From positions 8,443,096 to 8,507,095 of the forward strand of contig CM034100.1 of NCBI GenBank assembly GCA_019914945.1: 64,000 nucleotides of DNA. Direction: 5' to 3'. This document shows positions 28,501-42,200 of the stretch, piece after piece. Position numbers and translations under genes: made by a program. The DNA comes from Typha latifolia. Taxonomy: Eukaryota > Streptophyta > Magnoliopsida > Poales > Typhaceae. The notes under the pieces were generated by a model. It saw only the letters and a program-made list of their open reading frames with translations, had not been told where the DNA came from and did not search any database. Positions within the stretch are counted from its first letter, which is position 1. The number at the start of each line of letters is the position of its first letter.

Positions 28501-31500
28501 ACATGTAGCTACATAGAAAAATAATTGTTAGTTCTTCTTCATTGGATGGGATTAAGAAAATAAATAAGTGATGTCACACTATAGCCATCAGCATGAAGCA
28601 TGTACTATGCAGGAATAGTAGTAGGGTGCAAAAAGTCATAGTATTATACCAGACCACTGACTGTAGAAAAAGAAAAGGAAAAAACATACCATTCTAGTAT
28701 ATGACCCAATGGTCAAATTCAGGCCTACAAAATTCATAACCAAATTTCAACTTCTACTAAATGAAAGCAATTTTTACTGGAAAAATTAAACTCCTTTAAA
28801 GTTTGATAGACAGTTAGCTTGTGATCTTATAAGTCGTCAAGACAACAGTCTGTTGTAGGTCTCACAATGTGATAGAAAAGAGAAGTCTATGGACAGTATA
28901 GCAAACTCATGAGGCTGTGATAACACAAAGGTTTTATGTGCCATCAGCATTCCCCGTGCCCTTAGCCTGTCAACAAGTTAAGATAGAATTCTTGACAAAT
29001 TGTCACTTCCTGGTGTCCCTTGTGTAATGCCAGGCCTCAGCAGACATTGGTAGCATGCAGGGTGGCATAGACCATGCCGCCTAGCACATAAGTCCATAAT
29101 ATGAACCATTACAAATGTACAGCATAATGATTTGAACAAGAATGTCTCGAATAAAATTCCCAAATATATATGGTGTAACTATTCAAAGAAAATGTTTAGG
29201 TTACCTGCATAATGTTTTTCAATACAGCATCAGCAGAACTGGAAGGCAGTTGGCATTCACATAGTCTTATGCCAAGCAGCCTGTAATTCAAATACTGCCA
29301 AATGATTGTCGATATTAATGAAGGAGAAGTAATAGACACACTAGCAGCTACTACAATGCATTTTGAAATTTTTGAATATAAGAACATCAGTGAAATCACC
29401 TGATCAAGTGAAATATCTTTAGTTTGCTCCAGAAGCTCCATGATATCCAATATGCTGATACTTAAAACTTCAGCAGGAAGTTGCTTTAGGAGATAATGAA
29501 GAACGACAGACAAACATGCAACATTTCTGGTTGACTTTGATAGATTCCTCCACAATCCAAAGTCCTTGAGCAAATCACAGTATCCCTACATTCGAGAAAA
29601 GAAGAGACAAGGTCAATATTTCTCTCACGAATGTTTCCACAAAAAGTTATCAAGCATAATAGAGTCAAAATCAATTGTAATATCATCTTTCTGCCTGGAT
29701 AATATTAAAAGGCAGAATAGATATTTAGGCCTGCATACGACATTTTTCTAATGGGAATTGAATCTTCACTACAACTTATGCAGTATGCAGAATGGATTAC
29801 ATTGAACGGCATGATTAGTCCTGAGTGACAATAATGACGACCCGGAAAATAAAATATTTAGTCTCTTCCCTGTACTTTAGATAGATTGGACATGTCACCT
29901 AAAAGACTTAGCAAAACATTTCGAAATAAAACAATCATGTAAGTCATCTCAAACAATTGAGAAACTACTCAATTGGATATTCCAAAAGACTAAGTGTAAC
30001 ACCTTAAACATAAAACGCATGCATCACTCGCGTGCTCTACTGTGTTTTAACCCAAAAAAAACCCTAACCTCCACCCACCTTTATAGATACAAAATTTATT
30101 ATCATGCAACTGGCCTCACCCATTCTATTCATCATCTCCAACCTTTTCATCTTCTCTTTACTCTCTCTCATTCTCTCGTTCATGGTGTTCAACAACGAAT
30201 ACTCGCCACCGGATTGTCGTTAGATCCTACCGACGACACCATCGGACTCGTATGTGCTCTTCATCCTTGCTAGTTTAATTTCATTTTTATTAAGCGTCAT
30301 GTGATTCGCCATTATTTTTGTGTTTATTTTTATTGGCAAAATTAGTCGGCCGGTGACCTTCGTGCTACCCCACTCCCACCCAAGGAGATTCACCTTAACA
30401 TCCCATTCCTTTGGGTACCATTCACCATCCTCTAATACCCATTGTTTGGGCTCCACCATGTGAGCTCCCATCGTCATCTTCCGTCTCTCTTCCGACCACC
30501 ATCGATTGACCGGCCAACAAACTATACATCTAGCATACGACTGATAGGCTATGGAACGATTCCTTCAATATCTGTATTTATTGCAGGAAGCAATCCGCGC
30601 AACCGAAGAAAAATATTCTGCTGTAGTCAGAAAATTACGAAACCAAGTGGAATCGATCCATAATTCCCTGATCTACGTTTTTCGTATTTGTGCCCTTCGC
30701 AGGTTCGAACTACAATTAGGACGAAAACACAATATAGTGCGGATGATGGTGGTGGTGACAGGTGAAGTGGATATTAGGGTTATGGATGATAATGAAGATG
30801 AGGATGGATGGTTGATGTTGTTTAAGAGATAAAGACGAATGAGAAGAAGTGGTCGAGATTCCAAAGAAGAGAGGAACTCGACAGACGAGGGAGATTAGAA
30901 ATTAAGAGAGACCTTGCCAACGGTAGAGGTAGTAGGTTGGTAAAGAGGAAGGAGGGATATTAGGGTAGAGAGAAAATAAAGATGCAAGAAACTAATAATC
31001 TAATAGCATAATAATTTTGGCTGTCGTCCACACCTTTATAGAGACTAGCCAAAAAGTCAAAATAATAATTATTAACCCTAATTCTAGTGGACTCCCGCCA
31101 ATCGCGTTCGAATGCTCCCGATCATGTTCGAACACACAAAGACGTTCTCTGTCGATTCGAACACGGCATTCAAACGCGCATTTCACGTTCTCTGTTTTTG
31201 TGAACCTAATGCAGGCGTTCGCAAAGGCATTTGAATGCGCCCCAAACCGCATTCGAACACGACCTACAAAAAAGTTATTTTAATAAAAAAACAAATAACT
31301 AATACAATAAGAAAAAACTCTAACTAAGTGTATCAACGACCCTTGCTTCCCTCTTTCCTCTAGATTAAATTCCACAACGAAACACTTTTGAATCGTTGAA
31401 CTCCACCTTACCTTCACTACGACTCGACAGTGCATGGCTGGCAGCATTGGTTCCCTGCAATTCAATTGGCTCTTCTCTGTTTGGGTTTATATCTTGGGGT

Positions 31501-34500
31501 TGGGCCCCACTTATGTTGATTGGAGCAAGTAGGCTTAGGCTGCACTTCTATTCTTTAGCCTATAGCCTAAGTTTTAAAATTTGAGTTATTTTCATTCAAT
31601 TACTTATTCGCTTGCTTTAATGTAGTGCTTGTTTAATTATTAATAAAAGTAATTAATACTTGTATAAAGTCATGTTCCACTTATTTATTACATCTTTCCT
31701 AATCATATAGTTTTGCTATTTACTAAGAAATTAGCTCAATTACAGTAGCCACATTATTGGTTTAGACTTGAGTTATTAATAATTAATCTAATTTTACGTA
31801 TTTTAATTGTATTTATTTTTATTTTAATCATAACTATATTGTAACTAAAGTAATCAATATTAAGTATTGATCGTATTCTATCTAATTATCATGTAATTAT
31901 ATTGACTTAGGTATCTCATATTTTCTTTACCCCACACTATTACTATCAAATTGTTTAACTTACTAACAATTTATCTGCAATACGAAAGCGGTGGTTGTTA
32001 TGCCATATTTATTTTGTTAATTGCATATGTAACTTTAGTTTAGTCACATCTTCAATATCTTTTATTACCAGCATTCTTACTTTATCTTACATTAAAGATC
32101 GTTTCATTATATAATAGTAATTATTTTAATGGATCTAAATAATATCTTTCTTTAAAATAAAATTCCCATTAGTTACTTGCTTAAGCTGACATAAATTATC
32201 TGGTTAGTATCTTAATTACTTAAAATTGGTTTATACGTTGGATTTGGTTTTCATTTCATTCTAACAATGTTTTGCTTGCCTCTCAACTTTTCCTAATTAT
32301 CTTATCTTCTCCAGAATTTCTCTCTTAAGTTTCATATTTCCTGTTTATGTCTTACAGTCTCGTGTTGAATCCTCCAAAAATGACGTACAATTTAGTTTTA
32401 ATGTTAGGTCAAGATATATGACTTGTGGAAGAATGATTTTACGAAGATCGAACAATGAAAATAAAATCAAACCGAAAACAGCATGTTCAGTTTCTACAAG
32501 TTGTGCACACCTAGAATAGTGAGGTGCACACCTTGACACTAAAAATACACGAGTCTTTATGTATTTCGGAGCTGTGTACACCCAGTAAATCAGCAGGTTT
32601 TGCTTTCCATATCTCTTTTACTTAGTCAGTCTAAGTTTTTATATCTCCTCTGAAATTTCATAGACCATGACAATAAGTATGATATTCTTTCATTGTGTAT
32701 ATACTCTCATCTTTCATGCCCAGCTTCTTTGGACAAAACAAAGGAATCAAATTTCATCTGACAAAATAAATATTACGCCAATATTTTACCTGACTATTAC
32801 TGGCAAATACCTGACTGTTACTGGCAAATACACACTTCATTATCCACTCAATGGGAGGTTCAATTAAACTTATTAAGACTCTCTTATCCTTGTAAGCACG
32901 GTGGTTGATGGCTTCTCGATCCATAATAACCCTTTCTAAATGCATTGTGATATCATTAAGCGATGTGATAAGATAACCTGCCAAGAATAAAAACTTTAAA
33001 CATTTAACACAATAATATTCACTGACAAAATGAACGAACCCGTTCATAGAAGCAAAATGGAGAAGATCATTGAGACAAAAGGTAGAGAATCATTAAACTG
33101 ATCATACAACTTGAGATCCTAAAAGTAAAGCAGGCCCTCTATCCCATTATCTATGGTGACAAACATATTACCCCTTAGGCATATCATAACCAAGACAAAA
33201 GTTATGTGCAACTTAGCAACAACAAGAGAGTCTTATATGTGAATTATTTAGGTAAGTAATTACACATGAACCAGTGAAACCACACATAAAAATAGAGAGA
33301 AAAGAAGAGAGACATAGAAATAGAACAGAAGAACCTACAGAGTACCACCGTTGCTTGCCACAATTGTAGCTGCTGCTTGCCACAATTGTAGCTGCTACTT
33401 GCCACCATGATGGCAAATAATACACTTACCACAAAATCTCTCTTTCCCTCCCCCCCCCCCCCCCGCCTCTCCTCTCCCTATCTTTCCATTCCTTGTCTAA
33501 CATCATCGACAAGTATGTCAAACCACCCATCATCGTGATATGATTGATTCTGTCATCTCCATTCACCTAAGCGAAGAATTGGGCTTCAAGATTTGGTGAC
33601 ACCTTACAAGGCTCTCTGATATTCTGATAAGCTGAAAGAGCTTGTGCGATGACCATTGACACATAGCGAAGAGCTTGTCCATAAAGTCATAATGAATGAT
33701 GACTTAGAAATTAGGCAGGTCCTTGCCATAGTCAGTACAGATCATGTGATAGTGATCTCCTCGAGCAAGGCAACAGACTTGTTAAGGATGAGACCAAGGA
33801 GATCATATCAGCAAAGAGGGAGATCCAGGGGCACAAATCATCAAGATTCATCTCATCGAGGTGACCATCTTGTCTCAATGATGGGAAGCCATCCTCTTAA
33901 TGGAAGCAAACAAAGAACTAATGGAAGGACGCATAGAGATCATCAAAGGAAACTGGATAGTCTATGGATAAGGAGGAAATGCACAAGCACAATAATCAAC
34001 ATGAATTAGTAATGCTAGAGAGTCACAAGTTAGTTTTGAGGTGCAAAATAAAGTCAAGCCTATCTAATTAAATGTATTACTGTCCATTAAATCAATCATG
34101 TAATAACCCTATATAAATATATATATATATATGTATGTATAAATAAATAAAAGTAGATAATTAAAACCTAAGTAGGATATGTAATCCTATATCCTTTATG
34201 ATATGGATTAGATCAAAATCTAAATTAATTAGATTTCCTATTCAAAAAGGAAAGAAGATTTGAATCTCATCCTATTAGGAGTCTATCTCTTTCATCTATA
34301 AAAGAGAGGGTCATAGAAACTATAATCCATCAAAATAAAGAAAGAGAGGTCAGCGATGGCGGATTTAATTACTTTTAATTTATTAGTTAAGTTGAAATAT
34401 GTTATTTATTTATTATTAAATGTGGTGATTTTTTTTAACCATGGACTAGAGATTTCTGTCGTTTCACCTAGACACAGGTGAGTGGGTTCGATTACGTATT

Positions 34501-36207
34501 TATTTTATTTATTTGTCTTGTATTTTGCGCTTTTATCAGATCATGTATAATTCAGTGTGCAAATACATTATTATGTTTTTGTGCATTATTATGTTCTGTG
34601 TGCAAAATATAAGACCTACTGCATTGCTATACTTAGTGCATATAATCATTTATATGATCGATAATAATAGTGTAATTGATACGTTGTACGACTTTAAAAA
34701 CAAACACTAGCTAGATATTCTTCATGCATCTTCCTGTGGTAACTCAAGACTACCTTGAAGTCCAGAGGATAGACCTATTCCTGATCAGCTTATGTATTTA
34801 GGTGACCTTGATACAATTAGAGATTAGTCCAGAGAACAGACCTATACCTGATCAGCATATGATCCGTTTAGGTGACTCTGGTGCGCTTAGAGAACAGTCT
34901 CAGACTAGATTAGAAATCTCCCTAAGGTGACTCTAATCTTGCTCTATGGTTAGTGAAACAGACTAGGTGAGTTTATCACATTGTGACACCTCGTGGTGAC
35001 CCTAACTAGATTAACTATAAGGAAAAGACTCGAGTGCATATTGAGTGACTTGTTATTGATATGGATCCTCAAGCACAATCCCAAGTTGAGATATATGATA
35101 TTATTATTAATATTGAAAGAAATTCAGCATATTGACACAAACCATATTATAAGATATGATTTACTCTGTTATTACTTGTATTGTTATTATTATTATTATC
35201 ATAAGCAAGCTTAGTAAATTTCTCATTTTATATCATTGGACTTGTATTTAATTAAAATTATGTTATAGATTTGAATTTATTTGGATTTTGAGTAGATTCC
35301 ACTCACTGAGCTATAATTGTTGGCTCATGGGTTCCCTCTTCTAATATTTCAGTTGCTGATTCATGTGGCGACCGAACGAGATGCACCAAGACCCACCTTC
35401 AATTAGAATTTTCCTATTTTGCCCATCGGTTGTATTGGACATTTTGTTCTAAACCATCTGTTATTTTAGTTTGATTGGTGACACATTATCAAAGACATTG
35501 GTGTTTTTTTATTATTGGATTATATTTATTAGAGTTAGAAAAAAAGTGCAAATTACAGCTTACCCTATGTAATTTGGCTCAATCATCTTACCCTCACGTA
35601 TTTTAAACTTATGCACTTACCCATGTATTTAAACTTATATACGATTAAGGCAAGTTTCCTTGTATTTTCTTTAATATTCAATGAAAAAATTATTTCAAAA
35701 TAAAGTAGAATTGATTAGAATAATTCTCATCAAAGGATGTTCTATCAGTTTTAAATTCTAATAATGACGACGATGACAAAAATATGCTACCTGCCGAGAA
35801 AATTAAGAAATTCATTATTTAAAAATCTTTATTGAGAAATTAAAATATTACAATTGAACAAAAATTCAAATTTTAAATTGAGATGTTATAGATAAAGATT
35901 AAAAATTTTGGATTACAATCACATAGAATTTCAGATTTCTAGAAAATGAAATATAAGAGATTATTCATGAGATGAGAATGTTTATTAGATTAAGATATTA
36001 CAATATTATTTATTCATGTTTTACTTAGATGAAAATATGAATATTGAGAAGAAATGAAAGATCAATTCAAAAAGAGTAGGAGATCAATTCAGAAAGCCAT
36101 TTCAGCTTGCCCAAAAGTTTAGGGGGTCCCCGTGAAAATCGGGTATAATTCAAGGGTGTCGACATAATTAACCCTAGAAAATATTACTGTAATAATATTA
36201 CTAATAT

Positions 36208-36248
<41 letters not shown>

Positions 36249-39200
36249 CAAATCTCATCTAGTCTACTTGATCAAGCCGACTCAAGGTATTTTTGAGCCT
36301 ATTTTGAAGATCAAGCTCAGCTCAGCTCATTTTCGAGTCAAGCTTCATCAAGCCTTATCTAAGCAAACTTGAGCTAACTCAGATATTTGACAATCCTACC
36401 TGCTGAGCTCATTAGTGGTATCCGCACTCTGTCCACTACACTCTATCTACTATCTCCTATGAGCCGAGCACTGCTTTAGTCTTTCTAGAGTTACATCTAC
36501 CTATAGGACAGCCATTGCATACGCTATTGTTGCCCAAACATTATCCTATAGTATATGGAGCACCCACAGATGAATACCACTAAAATCTTTTAGCCATCAA
36601 GACCACTACACCCACAGATTTGAGGACTGTTTTAGATAATAAACTTGTAATTTATTTCTTATCTGATTTTAAGACTTTGTATTATTCCCTATAAATAGGA
36701 TCTTTTGGCTTGTATCTTAGGCATACATTGAATTACTAAATAGACTACTTTTTTTCTAGCTCTCTCTATTTCTCTTGGCCTAGCCTTCTCTTTCATCTCT
36801 GACTTCTCCCTCTTTTGCCTCTCTCTGTCTTAACCATCTCTACCTCCCATACAATTCTCGTCTTTGCCATTGCCATAGTTGTACGCGAATCATGGCCTTC
36901 AACTATCTATTGCATCCACAAGCCATGACCACTATTTCCTAGCCAAGCTACCTCCATCGACCATTCAGCCTCCACTCCATCATCACCTCTACCATATGGC
37001 CAGCCTCCATCATTGGTCCTGTCATATCCCTAGCCCTAGCCATGTTCCACCCCTAAGCTAGTCCGCATCATTTGAATAACGAATACAAGAGGAAACTTAC
37101 TAGAGATAGCGAAAAAGTTTTTCAACAACATTTCTATTGGGAAGATGTGAGAGAAGCTTTAATTGATTTTATTTGTTAAGTAAAAAAACCATTATCTTCT
37201 TATGTGAATGACTCTTATCAAATTCATCCTTTTAATTTGAATTTTTTGGGGAGATCTAAAGCGAGATGAAGTCATTGAATGGCTTAAAGATATGAAAAGG
37301 AAAAGTACTTTCTTTCAAAATTGAAATGATGAAAGTTGAGTGCAATTTGTATGGATGAAATTATTAGGTGAAGTAGCAAGGAGGAGGTAGGAGTTACTCT
37401 AAAATGCACTAAACCGTATACTGCAAATGTCTTTTTATTGACCATGAAGGTTATGACTTCTGAGAGACCTCTAATTGCATAGTTGCAACATCGGCCCCTC
37501 ACCATAAATCCATTCACCCCAAATTTCTCATGCACGTACTCAAGTTAGTCACACGAACCTACATCTTAATTCTAACTAGACTTGACTCAACAAAGACACC
37601 CAAAGACAAACTACCAACTCTATTCTGAAATATTTTATCGCCCTTTATACTCCTGCATTAAACGTTGGAACCTCCTATGATTTAACTGACATATACATTA
37701 AGATAATTTTATAAATCTGATACCTGCATCTTCAGGATGCAAAATTCTTGCAGAACGGGCCACATAAAGATGGCAATATGCAGATGCAAGTGGATCAGCT
37801 ACTCCTCTTATCATCATAGTCAAGCGGTGGAGAATACAAGAAAAATCATCCTCTAGGAAACGCCAACAACGCAAAATTGCTAGTTCCAAATATCTGTCAA
37901 TTTTTAGAAAAAGGACAGGTTACAAACTCTTATCAGCAGTTAAAGCATCAGTATGGAGTTAGTACCAACACTGGAAGAAGCACTTGATAAATCAAACCCT
38001 AATTTTCTGAAAGCAGCTAGACATAAATAAAAGCATACAATTAGCAAGGTCCACAGTGAAAAAGTGAAGTTCTGGAATAAGGATGCAATTTTACTAACAT
38101 GATAACTGGTCATCAGAACTTCAAAAGGAAGTCTTTCTATTGCTAATCTTTAAATTTTTACTATACATTAACTCTCTTAATTATGTAAAAACGATCACCA
38201 AGTTTGCTTATTCAACTAGTCTTGTAATTGCAAACACCTTACTCTTATTGAGTGTTTTGGCTCTTTTCTTTATTGGCTAAATAGTAAATATCTAATTTAT
38301 ATATGGAGGAAGACTAGTTCCTATGATTAGACTATAAGTTGATAATAAAATAAAACTAATATTACAACAAAAATTAGTCAAAGGGCATCAAATTGTGACC
38401 CCATTAATTATGGTTCATGCAGTAAACCTAATGTATGCATGACATCTACATGTCCGCAAAGCCTCCTTTGCATTATTACAAAAATATCGACCTTTCTTAC
38501 TAAAACATAATATATATATACAAAACCGTACTCTTTCTATTTTAATAGATTAAAAGCTCGTAAACTAAATATGCTAAACATGGGACTAAATCTCCGAGTC
38601 TAAACCATGCACATATACTGCTTCAATAAAAAATTCATTAAATATCAATATCGACGTCTACAGAACCTTCTAATTCCTCAAAATTTTCCTGTAGTATATT
38701 CAAGAGCAATTGTGTGCGTTAGCACCTGAAGGAGAAATTAAATTATACATTAATCTGTTCTAAGAAAAAGAAGCTACATGTAAGGCTACCTATAATATGC
38801 TATATAGTGACCACTAAGCTTCAACAGTTTAAGGTACAGATAACGAAATAATTAGATAGAATTTCATTCAGCATAATTTAACTCCTTTAGGTGCTCTGCA
38901 GAAGGATCAGACTGACATTGTATACTAACTATACACAGTTTAATCAAGTGATTTACATTTCAATGAAGAAAAGGATGTTTCTAAGTTCTTTTAATTATCT
39001 AAATATTTGTTCAATCAGATTGTTTCAATTTCTCTATGCATTGGTGATTTATTTTGTATTTTGAAATTCCAAACAAGGCCTTAAGCATACTGTAGTGCAA
39101 GACTCTGATGTAGTTGCATACGCTTTTAAGCATATAAAGAATTATGACTTGCATTACATCTCACAATCTAGAGCCAGAAGACATGATATTTGCTATAAAA

Positions 39201-42200
39201 AATTACAGAAATTAAAAAGAAACTTGCTTGATCTATATTTATTTAAGAAGTTATGACCTTGATTTCATAAAGGAAATGCAATATGAGGTGGATGAAGTAG
39301 AACTTTGAAAGGCTATCATTGTTCATTCATTATCTCCTAATATATGCTGATTCCTGGGAATCAGCATATATTGTGAATCCATAGTTAAAGAGAGATACAA
39401 GATGAGACTCATCAATCTCATCAACCTTCAAAGCCAATTATGACCAGATGCATCACAATTTAACAAACAAATATTGATCGAACAGATGAAAAATAGTAAA
39501 ATACATCTCTAACCTTTAGTTTTCTAATAGAAATAAACATCCGGTGGACCGTAAAAGTTAAAACCACAATGGGGTAATTGAATATTTGAATTTTGGAAAA
39601 ACCAGCAGTATGAAACTGTGAACCACAAAATCACTATATTGATGCACACGCCAAAAATTAGCAATTACAATCCTGCATGAATCTATAATCCACTGTCCCA
39701 AAGAACTTTACAGAATATTATTTTTCAAAATATGTTGTCCTAATATTTAAAATTCATTCATGTTAAGCACTAAAATAGCTAGAGATGCTTAGCATAGAAG
39801 TATATAAAATTAACCTAGAGGAGCCCATGTTCTCTGTAAAAATAACAATAACAATACGAAATAATAGCAGAAATTACTGTAACAGAGTAACAACAATAAC
39901 TAAAGAACAGAAATAACAGTAACAAGAATTATGAGAGAGAAGGAATTTACATGCGAGGAAGCAGCTCACGAACAGAACCAATTTTGCAAAACCAGTTATA
40001 ACAGGTTTCTTTTGCCTCAGAACAAATGTCAGCCGACACAAAATTATCTGTAGATGACAAAGGAAAAGAAAACAGAATAAATATAATGATGGAAGGTAAA
40101 CATGACAATTAACTAACTGATCTATGGAAACTTTTCTGCAAAATAGAACGAATGCTGTCCCAACAGTTATATGTAGAATGCTGAGTTTAGTGGAAAAATT
40201 GCTTCTTGAAGGATATTCAAACCTTCCTCCAACTTTCTTTTGTTTCTCTTCCATTTATTCTATACTCTCTTTTATTTGTTGTTTACTGTTATCTCTGTTA
40301 GATTTACAGAATTGGAATTGATAAATCCAGATCCTGGTGGCCGAAAGGCTGACACACATAGACACAGCCGCTGGCCAGAAAGCTAATGCACTACTGAAAA
40401 CACTGATCTAAGAAATATTATCAAAATAAATGGTTTTTTAAAGCCAAAATATCAAGCCTATTTCATCTAAAACTAAACACTAGCATCATCTCAATTCCCT
40501 ATACTACAATCCCACCAAATGCACCAACTTTAAAGCCAAAATCCATGGTTTTTTCTACACCTATTATCTTTGTTGCTGATCGAATAATCTATTTTCCCAA
40601 TCTAGTCATCCGATTGGTCCAAAGTTGTACTATGTCCTACATCAAAAATGTTCTTACAAGAACATCTGTATAGAGCTAGCAAGATTCTCCAAATGAAAAA
40701 GAAAAGAGCACTATTTGATTTAACTTTTCAAATATAGTGGAAAAAATCCCTAATTTATGGAAAAAGTCATAAATGATGGGAAAAATATATTATACACCCT
40801 CATGGTAAAGTAAAGAAGGAATTTGTAAACTTTGTGGGACCAAAATCACTAAGACTCTATTACTGCACTTTGTCAACCTAAGAGAGGGCAAAGAAGTTGA
40901 ATACAACTCCAATCCCTTCTTAAGAGCCTCTATTATAGCTGTAGGGGCTGTAGGGGTTGGTATGATCTCACTTCAATGCAACGAGCCATTAGAAATTTAG
41001 AATTGCTCCTTCCATACCCTTGAAGGAGATGAAGGGCAGTTTAGTTAAAGGAAATATTGCATGGCAGGAAGTAATGGTGTCAATATATATAGAGATTCTC
41101 TTTCAATTTTGGACAGAACGACTTCACTTGCGATAGAAGTTAGAAGTTACAATCAATAGGGCCAAACAAGGTCACAAATGAAACTTTAGGGAGTAAAGTG
41201 AAATTACGCCTAACCACAAGAGGGGTAAAATATATTTTCCTTAAATGATTTTAGAAGGGAGAAAAGAAATAGCTCAATAAGTAGAAAAGATGCAAAACTA
41301 AACCTGGAACAGAGTACATTAGCGTTCCATTATCATCATACTCGCTCTTCCTCTTAATTCTCTCCCATACCAAATCACCAAGCATATCCATAACATCTAC
41401 AACCAACATAAATAATGTAGGATAGAATTGCAAAACAGAAGAATCCAACAAAAGCCTTGCAACCTGCAAGGTATAAAGCAATTAGCTACAAGTATAAAGA
41501 GGTAAGTATTATATAATAAGCTGTAATTTGCAGGATATAATTCATGTGCATTATATTTTTTATTTAAACATAAAATGTGAAAAAGGAATAAGGAAATCCA
41601 TCATAATTTTTGTGCCCACGTCAATATACTAATAAGTTTTCCAATATGAGAATATGATGATAGATACCAGTAATATATAATGCTTAACTAGAAGCAAGAA
41701 TGGCCATGCCTGCATGCCTGTCGGTCTCCGTGCCGATGTAGAGCCATTTTTTTTATTTTTTCTGTTTTTGTCAATCATCATTAAATCAACTTTAGTCATT
41801 TTCTTAACAAATATAGTATGACATATGGAGTCCATTTTTTTTACTTTTTCTTAATTCCATTAAAAATTATTAATCAATTTTAATATTATGTGTTCAATTC
41901 TATTATGGACCATTCAATCATATTATGGAATATCCAATCATTAATATTTTTTAATGAATGTATTCAATTATATTATATGTTGAATAATATTTATATTTGA
42001 TTATTACTTTATCTTTAATAAAATAGGTCATTTACAAAAAAAATCTAAAATAAAAATAGTATAATATATATATATGTTTAAACCAAAAACTAATGATTGA
42101 CATGCTAGAAACCAAAAAACATCTCTAAATATCCTAAAATTTATATTAAAATTATATTAAATACGTGTTAGTAGCATGCAAGGGCATGCTGAGGCCATGC

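Larger units (their letters stand above)
32978..37723. other. Intron 7 of VPS35L
   Basis: A 4.7-kb intron. It holds a 22-bp tandem repeat (33354-33412), a C15 run (33450-33464), an LTR-like relic (about 34.1-35.5 kb), a MITE (35546-36176), a TA microsatellite and a GAGCT-type remnant. Nothing was recognised in 33.5-34.0 and 36.4-37.7 kb. Confidence 0.55.

Noticed and set aside
30442..30832. Frames of 73-93 codons near 30.5 kb
   Set aside because: They fall in the leader region of an inverted TTCGAA repeat; the same stretch in the plus copy at 21.7 kb is not conserved as protein.
33656..34009. 117-codon Arg/Ser-rich frame in intron 7
   Set aside because: No recognisable domain, no splice context, and it is antisense to the host gene. 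Probably chance or a worn repeat.
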